Shown here one piece after another: positions 6,173-9,776 of a stretch of 9,776 bases of DNA. The stretch is from Prosthecobacter debontii (GTDB taxonomy: Bacteria > Verrucomicrobiota > Verrucomicrobiia > Verrucomicrobiales > Akkermansiaceae). Position 1 is the stretch's first letter. Each line of letters begins with the position of its first letter. The translations under genes and the position numbers were made by a program. Location: assembly GCA_945885485.1 (NCBI GenBank), contig CAMCYT010000085.1:1-9776 (forward strand), read 5' to 3'. Below the pieces are notes generated by a model, which had not been told where the DNA came from, searched no databases, and worked only from the letters and a program-made list of their open reading frames with translations.

Positions 6173-7024
6173 TTATTTCAAGATGAGAAAATTTCGAACC
6201 TGGCGGTTCATGAGGCTTTTTCGCTCTAGGCTTACACCTGAGATTTTTGAGGATACGAAGAGGTCGGTGGAGCGTCCGCCGTCGAGGTTGAGAGCGTGGG
6301 AGATATCCCAGTCGGCGGGGGATTGTTTGTAGAGCACTTGGCTGAGATCGGCTAGGCTGCAGGGTGATGTGGTGCCGATCCACCAACGATGACCGCCATC
6401 GTGGAGGAGGATGGAACGCATGGCGACTTTACTTGAATCGAGACCGGTGATGGGCTTGTGGTTTTCGATGAGCAAGGGCCCGGCTTGGAGGAGTTCTTTG
6501 GAGTTGGATACGGCACTTGCTTGAGTTCGTCTGGAGATGGAGGCGATGCCTGAGGAATCGATGCGATAGATTCCTGTTCCGAGCGATGAGCTGGAGTTCC
6601 ATGAACCGGAGTGTTTGCCTTGGGATATGACGAGACCGAGGGGATTACCTTCTGGGGTGAAAAAGCCGGCGTTGATGGCGAGCAGGGATTGTTGTTTGTC
6701 GGCGCAATCGCGTGCGGAGAGATACTGGCTGCCGGGGCCGTTCGCTTGATCGATGGGTTTCAGGGTATGCGATCTGGAATCGAATGAGACGCCCTGGAAT
6801 TGGATGTTAGAGAGAGATCTGCTTACAACTTTTGGCGAGGAGATGGGATGGGTCGGTAGAGCGGATGGGATGATTTCAGGTTGGGGAATTGTGTGGGTGA
6901 TGGCTGGGGGAGATGGCTGGTGGTTTGGGATTGGGGTGTGATTCGGGATTTCCCGAATGGGCGTGCAGGATGGACCGCATGCAACGAGAAAGAGAACGAG
7001 CCAGAGCTTGGGAGCGGATTGCAT
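6173..7024 (-). CDS. NAGPA/DUF2233 family phosphodiester glycosidase-like lipoprotein
   Basis: The 283-residue protein is a probable lipoprotein: a hydrophobic leader with an LVAC lipobox places the acylated Cys at position 16. A Pro-rich, low-complexity linker follows (about 21-65). Residues 70-283 form the phosphodiester-glycosidase (NAGPA/DUF2233) domain, with LLAINAGFFTPEGNPLG at 114-130, LLQAGPLLIE near 178-187 and the signature ALNLDGGRSTDLFV at 244-257. Relatives include the mammalian uncovering enzyme that removes GlcNAc from a phosphodiester, and bacterial envelope proteins that process exopolysaccharide or cell-wall glycans. The substrate here is unknown. The gene is the first of a minus-strand pair with the rhodanese. 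Heptamer repeats begin just upstream of its start, and no Shine-Dalgarno sequence is present. Confidence 0.88.
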   Translation of the reverse strand: MQSAPKLWLVLFLVACGPSCTPIREIPNHTPIPNHQPSPPAITHTIPQPEIIPSALPTHPISSPKVVSRSLSNIQFQGVSFDSRSHTLKPIDQANGPGSQYLSARDCADKQQSLLAINAGFFTPEGNPLGLVISQGKHSGSWNSSSSLGTGIYRIDSSGIASISRRTQASAVSNSKELLQAGPLLIENHKPITGLDSSKVAMRSILLHDGGHRWWIGTTSPCSLADLSQVLYKQSPADWDISHALNLDGGRSTDLFVSSKISGVSLERKSLMNRQVRNFLILK

Positions 7025-7031
7025 GGGGTGA

Positions 7032-7052
7032 GAATAGTGAATAGTGAAATTT
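7032..7052 (+). repeat. Short heptamer tract, GAATAGT type
   Basis: Two perfect copies of GAATAGT (7032-7038, 7039-7045) are followed by a diverged third unit, GAAATTT. It lies 8 bases upstream of the start of the lipoprotein gene, so it probably sits in that gene's leader or promoter. Confidence 0.7.
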
Positions 7053-7100
7053 CAGATCATCAATCAATTCAGTGAGTGGTGCGGTTTGTTTATTCGGTTT

Positions 7101-7135
7101 GAATGACGATTGTTGAATGTTGAATGTTGAATGAA
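7101..7135 (+). repeat. Heptamer tract, GAATGTT type
   Basis: Five consecutive 7-base units all begin GA(A/T)T. Two are identical (GAATGTT at 7115 and 7122) and the others vary in the last three bases. The unit pattern resembles the GATT-type array at 2988-3029. Confidence 0.85.
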
Positions 7136-7154
7136 GAGAAGAACCACAAGGGAT

Positions 7155-7169
7155 AGACCTGAAAGGTCT
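7155..7169. repeat. Small stem-loop, AGACCT-GAA-AGGTCT
   Basis: A perfect 6-bp stem encloses a three-base GAA loop. It is too weak and lacks a U-tract to be a convincing terminator. Palindromes with a CCTGAAAGG core resemble dispersed extragenic palindromes; that comparison is inference. Confidence 0.45.
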
Positions 7170-7187
7170 TTACTTTGAGGCTTACTG

Positions 7188-7201
7188 TGCAACATGTTGC
7201 A
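7188..7201. promoter_or_regulatory. 14-bp perfect palindrome TGCAACATGTTGCA
   Basis: A perfect even palindrome with no loop, the symmetry expected for a dimeric regulator's operator. It lies about 240 bases before the 598-codon gene and about 165 bases before the lipoprotein gene. No regulator gene is adjacent, so its role is speculative. Confidence 0.4.
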
Positions 7202-7212
7202 AAATACGAAAA

Positions 7213-7249
7213 CATTTAGGATCATACTCATTTAGGATCATACTCATTT
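7213..7249 (+). repeat. 16-bp tandem duplication
   Basis: The unit CATTTAGGATCATACT occurs twice head to tail (7213-7228 and 7229-7244) and is followed by a partial third copy (CATTT, 7245-7249). The two full copies are identical. Confidence 0.9.
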
Positions 7250-7410
7250 TGACTACTTCCCTTTTTGCCTTTTGTATGGGGAGTGAAGAGGAAAACAAAG
7301 ACGAAGAAGACCATCTTTTTCTTTATATTTGACGTCGCATTTTTAAATATCTAATAGATCAACTGGTTGAATTGAAGAGTTCTTTCTCAAAGGCCTTATT
7401 TTACTGTCGA

Positions 7411-7416
7411 TATAAT
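7411..7416 (+). promoter_or_regulatory. Possible -10 box for the LprI/SH3 protein gene
   Basis: A perfect TATAAT lies 25 bases before the first possible ATG at 7442. No acceptable -35 hexamer is visible at 16-18 bases upstream, and the surroundings are A+T-rich, so a chance match is possible. Confidence 0.25.
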
Positions 7417-7441
7417 TATTAGAACGAAACAATTACTGCTT

Positions 7442-9238
7442 ATGATTTCAAAAAGAAATATGCAATTTCAGATTCTAATCTCAAACAGCACAGAGTATTC
7501 CCCTACCTCCATGAATATGTCAGGTTTCTGGATTTATAGATGCATAAAAAGTTTACATCGCATAAGGCAAACAGTCATCGTGGGATTGTCCATATTTTGT
7601 GTCACGTCTCTTAACGCAGCACCCACACTTCACGAAGAGGCTCTTTCATCTGATCAGACCCTTCAACTAGTTGATAAGGCGCATAATGAAGCTTATCGGT
7701 CACTGCGAGGCATTATGAACGAGGACGAAAAGCAATTACTAAAAGCCGCTCAAATTAATTGGATTAACTCTCTCAATCAGACTTTGGCAAATACAGCTGC
7801 GAACGAAAGGAAGCGGGTTGTTCGTCTCTGGACAACCGATCGAACAACAAACTTGCAGGCAGCTTACACAGCACGGATAGGGCCAGCCACGCAAATACCG
7901 CAAAATATTCAAGTGCCGCAAAATACAAAGGAAGTTGTTTATGAACTGATTGATTCTGAAAGCAACCTACGCGAAGGACCTGGAACTAATTTCGCCATCA
8001 CACGTCGCTCGCAAAAAGGAGAGGTTGGCAAAGCGCTGACTGAAATTAATCGCTGGATAAAGCTGCAATTCTCTGACGGATCGACATCTTGGATACATCA
8101 ACAAAACCTCCGAATTTCAAATATTCCACTGGTATACAAAGCCGGCGTGGTGATTCCCGAACCCATTTCTAACGCCATTCCCCAGCGCATCCCTGACCCT
8201 GTTCCCGCTCGGGATTTCGCGAAAGAAGCATTAGAAGAAGAGAACAAAAGAGCGACAGCTCTTTGTAGTGAAATTGCCGCCCATTGGAAAACGGAAGATA
8301 CTAATGTTGTGGATTTACCAGAAGGTCTCACGAAGGCTTTGACTGATCGCCTAGAACAATTAGTTCCATGGGATAAAATCAGCTCATCGGGCAGTTTAGC
8401 TCAGGGACGTCACGCGAACCTAAAGCTTGCTTATGCTGTCCATAACCACCTTCTTGTTAAGCCTGTAAACTTTCAAATCATGTCAGATTTACTCGAACAG
8501 GGTCAGAGTCTCAAAGTGGAAGAAGTTCCATGGGTTGCTGGTTTTAGAAGGACCCTAGAAAATCGCCGAGCCAAAGCACTTACACTTCAAAAAGAGGCAA
8601 TTCGTTTAATGAAAGAGAACGATCCTCAGGCTGCAGAATTACGACTACAACTAGCTGCTAAAGAATATCCATCAGACAGCCTTTCCAAATACGCTTCGTC
8701 CCTCGCATTTTATAATAAACTGATCCAAGATAAGGCACTTCGTGCGGTTGATGGTGACTGGAAAAAGCCTAGCCTGCCCACTAAGGATCTAGCAAGTAAG
8801 GCCGCCGAGCAAGCCACTCAACTGCGTACATATGATGGCACGGAAGTTGAACCGACTTTGTTCTCTTTAATAGATGGTCTTGAGGCAGCAGGTATTTTGG
8901 AAAAATTTGCAAGTGATTACGAACCAGCAGGAAACATGGACAAACCCCATCCAATCTACGCGCTCCAGATTATGCGTAAGTCCGAAAAATACACGAAGCT
9001 GCAATCAAACACTTCAGAATTTTCAAAACCATTTCTAGAAAGATTAAAATCTTTGGATACGCTCATCGGTCCAAAAGCAAAAGAATACGAAAATCTTATA
9101 GAGCAAGCAAAGGCACTTGAGAAAAACCAGAAATTTCTAGACGCAGCGACTACATATCGCCTCGCTCTAGCTATCGAATACTCGAGAGAACTCGAAAAAA
9201 CCATTCACACTTGCGAAGCGAACACCTCAGGTTTATGA
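7442..9238 (+). CDS. Secreted protein with LprI-like region, bacterial SH3 domain and helical C-terminus
   Basis: This 598-codon gene has no recognised whole-length family. A hydrophobic stretch (about 44-58, TVIVGLSIFCVTSLNA) followed by AAP is a plausible Sec signal, but it lies far from the first ATG. Starts at 7511 or 7517 would give a more normal 18-20 residue lead and may be the true ones. Residues about 70-115 (LVDKAHNEAYRSLRGI..., LLKAAQINWINSLNQ) resemble the LprI/DUF1311 pattern. Residues 166-224 are a bacterial SH3 domain: NLREGPGTNF at 175-184, the central NRWIKLQF at 203-210, and GSTSWIHQQNLRI at the end. Such domains bind cell wall or peptides. The remaining 370 residues are largely helical and charged, with a TPR-like helix pair near 560-595 (AKALEKNQKFLDAATTYRLALA). 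Its stop overlaps the next start. Base composition is more A+T-rich than its neighbours to the left. Confidence 0.8.
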   Translation: MISKRNMQFQILISNSTEYSPTSMNMSGFWIYRCIKSLHRIRQTVIVGLSIFCVTSLNAAPTLHEEALSSDQTLQLVDKAHNEAYRSLRGIMNEDEKQLLKAAQINWINSLNQTLANTAANERKRVVRLWTTDRTTNLQAAYTARIGPATQIPQNIQVPQNTKEVVYELIDSESNLREGPGTNFAITRRSQKGEVGKALTEINRWIKLQFSDGSTSWIHQQNLRISNIPLVYKAGVVIPEPISNAIPQRIPDPVPARDFAKEALEEENKRATALCSEIAAHWKTEDTNVVDLPEGLTKALTDRLEQLVPWDKISSSGSLAQGRHANLKLAYAVHNHLLVKPVNFQIMSDLLEQGQSLKVEEVPWVAGFRRTLENRRAKALTLQKEAIRLMKENDPQAAELRLQLAAKEYPSDSLSKYASSLAFYNKLIQDKALRAVDGDWKKPSLPTKDLASKAAEQATQLRTYDGTEVEPTLFSLIDGLEAAGILEKFASDYEPAGNMDKPHPIYALQIMRKSEKYTKLQSNTSEFSKPFLERLKSLDTLIGPKAKEYENLIEQAKALEKNQKFLDAATTYRLALAIEYSRELEKTIHTCEANTSGL

Positions 9239-9776
9239 AAAAAAATCACTATATCTTCGGCTATTTATTTGTCCGCTTTTCGAAGCTGCTGGCGATCATC
9301 ACTATTTGCGCAACGATCGGTTGTCTTATCTATCTTTGGGTTAGCTACGGCATTCAGGCTAGTAATCTGAGATATACCAAAAGCAGTGCTTTAGACCTCC
9401 AATTCAGCCAACTAGAACAAGAACTTGAATTTGCTAAACGAGAAGTTTCAAGGATTGGATCTGTCGGTGATCTGCCCACGTTGAAGTTCAACAGTAAGTG
9501 CGATAATTCTCAAGAATTCAGGCAACTCTTGAGTGAGCTGAAATCGGCAAGCGAGCGCCAGATGGTTTTGAAAAAACGTTTAACTGATGGTTTCGCATCT
9601 CGCGCTGAATTACTTCGGAGCAAGATTAGAAATGTAATTGAAACAATCGAAGCATCCCGAGCTGCCAGTCGCCCAGAGCAACTACAAAATGAAAATAATT
9701 CTCCGCCAACACCGAAAATCACCCAAGCACCAGCCACGTCTGCTGACAAAAAAACAGTTTTCGATTCATTGGATCC
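9235..9776 (+). CDS. Membrane-anchored coiled-coil protein, 5' portion
   Basis: The frame opens with ATG at 9235, overlapping the preceding TGA by four bases (ATGA), and stays open for 180 codons to the end of the window. The overlap and codon use match the upstream gene, which supports a real, translationally coupled gene. The protein begins with a basic stretch (MKKNHY), has one hydrophobic segment at about 17-37 (KLLAIITICATIGCLIYLWV), then a charged heptad-like helix (about 50-75 and 90-145, rich in Leu, Glu, Lys and Arg). It ends in view with a Pro/Ala/Thr-rich linker (about 155-172). The topology suggests an inner-membrane anchor with a coiled-coil stalk and a further domain beyond the window. 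I recognise no family; the missing C-terminal part would be needed to name it. Confidence 0.75.
   Translation, partial: MKKNHYIFGYLFVRFSKLLAIITICATIGCLIYLWVSYGIQASNLRYTKSSALDLQFSQLEQELEFAKREVSRIGSVGDLPTLKFNSKCDNSQEFRQLLSELKSASERQMVLKKRLTDGFASRAELLRSKIRNVIETIEASRAASRPEQLQNENNSPPTPKITQAPATSADKKTVFDSLD

Larger units (their letters stand above)
7025..7441. other. Repeat-dense divergent intergenic region
   Basis: No gene can be supported in these 417 bases, which separate divergent genes. They contain two heptamer tracts (7032-7052 and 7101-7135), a short stem-loop (7155-7169), a 14-bp palindrome (7188-7201) and a 16-bp tandem duplication (7213-7249). From roughly 7140 rightwards the sequence becomes visibly richer in A and T, and this continues through the genes to the right. 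Confidence 0.7.

Noticed and set aside
5876..6229. 117-codon plus-strand open frame opposite the rhodanese
   Set aside because: The minus-strand frame has unmistakable rhodanese and YgaP motifs; the plus-strand product has none.
7155..7169. Stem-loop considered as a rho-independent terminator
   Set aside because: Six base pairs with a three-base loop and no U-tract, and both flanking genes are transcribed away from it, so there is no upstream gene to terminate.
9771..9776. The window ends exactly in GGATCC, a BamHI site
   Set aside because: It could mark a clone end, but a six-base match at a window edge is easily chance, and the left end shows no matching site.

Overview
This window looks like a chromosomal segment of a PVC-group bacterium, most likely Verrucomicrobiota (Akkermansia/Luteolibacter-like relatives). 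That placement is inferred from three things: the style of the EF-P (an Arg, not a Lys, at the modification loop), a secreted thioredoxin/nucleoredoxin-like protein with an SHD1-like N-terminal segment, and the near absence of Shine-Dalgarno sequences before the genes. No rRNA, tRNA or CRISPR array is present, and no transposase is visible.

Layout. (1) 1-902: the 3' end of a diacylglycerol/sphingosine-kinase-family gene, overlapping by 4 bases a SanA-like DUF218 membrane protein gene. A tandem heptamer array (903-948) follows. (2) 1037-2778: an Ldh_2-family (malate/L-lactate dehydrogenase-like) oxidoreductase gene on the + strand, convergent with efp on the - strand. Between them lies an inverted pair of near-identical palindromes. 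(3) 2779-3165: an intergenic region between the divergent efp and nuoD. It holds a hairpin in the efp leader and a two-armed degenerate heptamer repeat. (4) 3166-5649: nuoD, an exported nucleoredoxin/thioredoxin-like gene, and nuoE. This is a fragment of the complex I gene set, with a periplasmic redox gene between two subunit genes and no other nuo gene in view. (5) 5651-7024: a minus-strand pair, an NAGPA/DUF2233-type lipoprotein gene followed by a YgaP-like membrane rhodanese that converges on nuoE with one base between the stops. (6) 7025-7441: a repeat-dense gene-free stretch. (7) 7442-9776: a visibly more A+T-rich two-gene unit. It encodes a secreted protein with an LprI-like region, a bacterial SH3 domain and a long helical tail, followed with a 4-base ATGA overlap by a membrane-anchored coiled-coil protein that runs off the window.

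How the genes work together. nuoD and nuoE encode the quinone-site and [2Fe-2S] subunits of respiratory NADH dehydrogenase. The embedded thioredoxin-like protein and the adjacent sulfurtransferase are thiol/sulfur redox proteins that may be related to it only by position. EF-P rescues ribosomes stalled at polyproline. The SanA, NAGPA-like and SH3 proteins all act at or outside the inner membrane. The most unusual signals are the period-7 repeats that recur in four intergenic places with a related pattern, the Arg-type EF-P, the interrupted nuo cluster, and the uncharacterised A+T-rich cassette at the right end.
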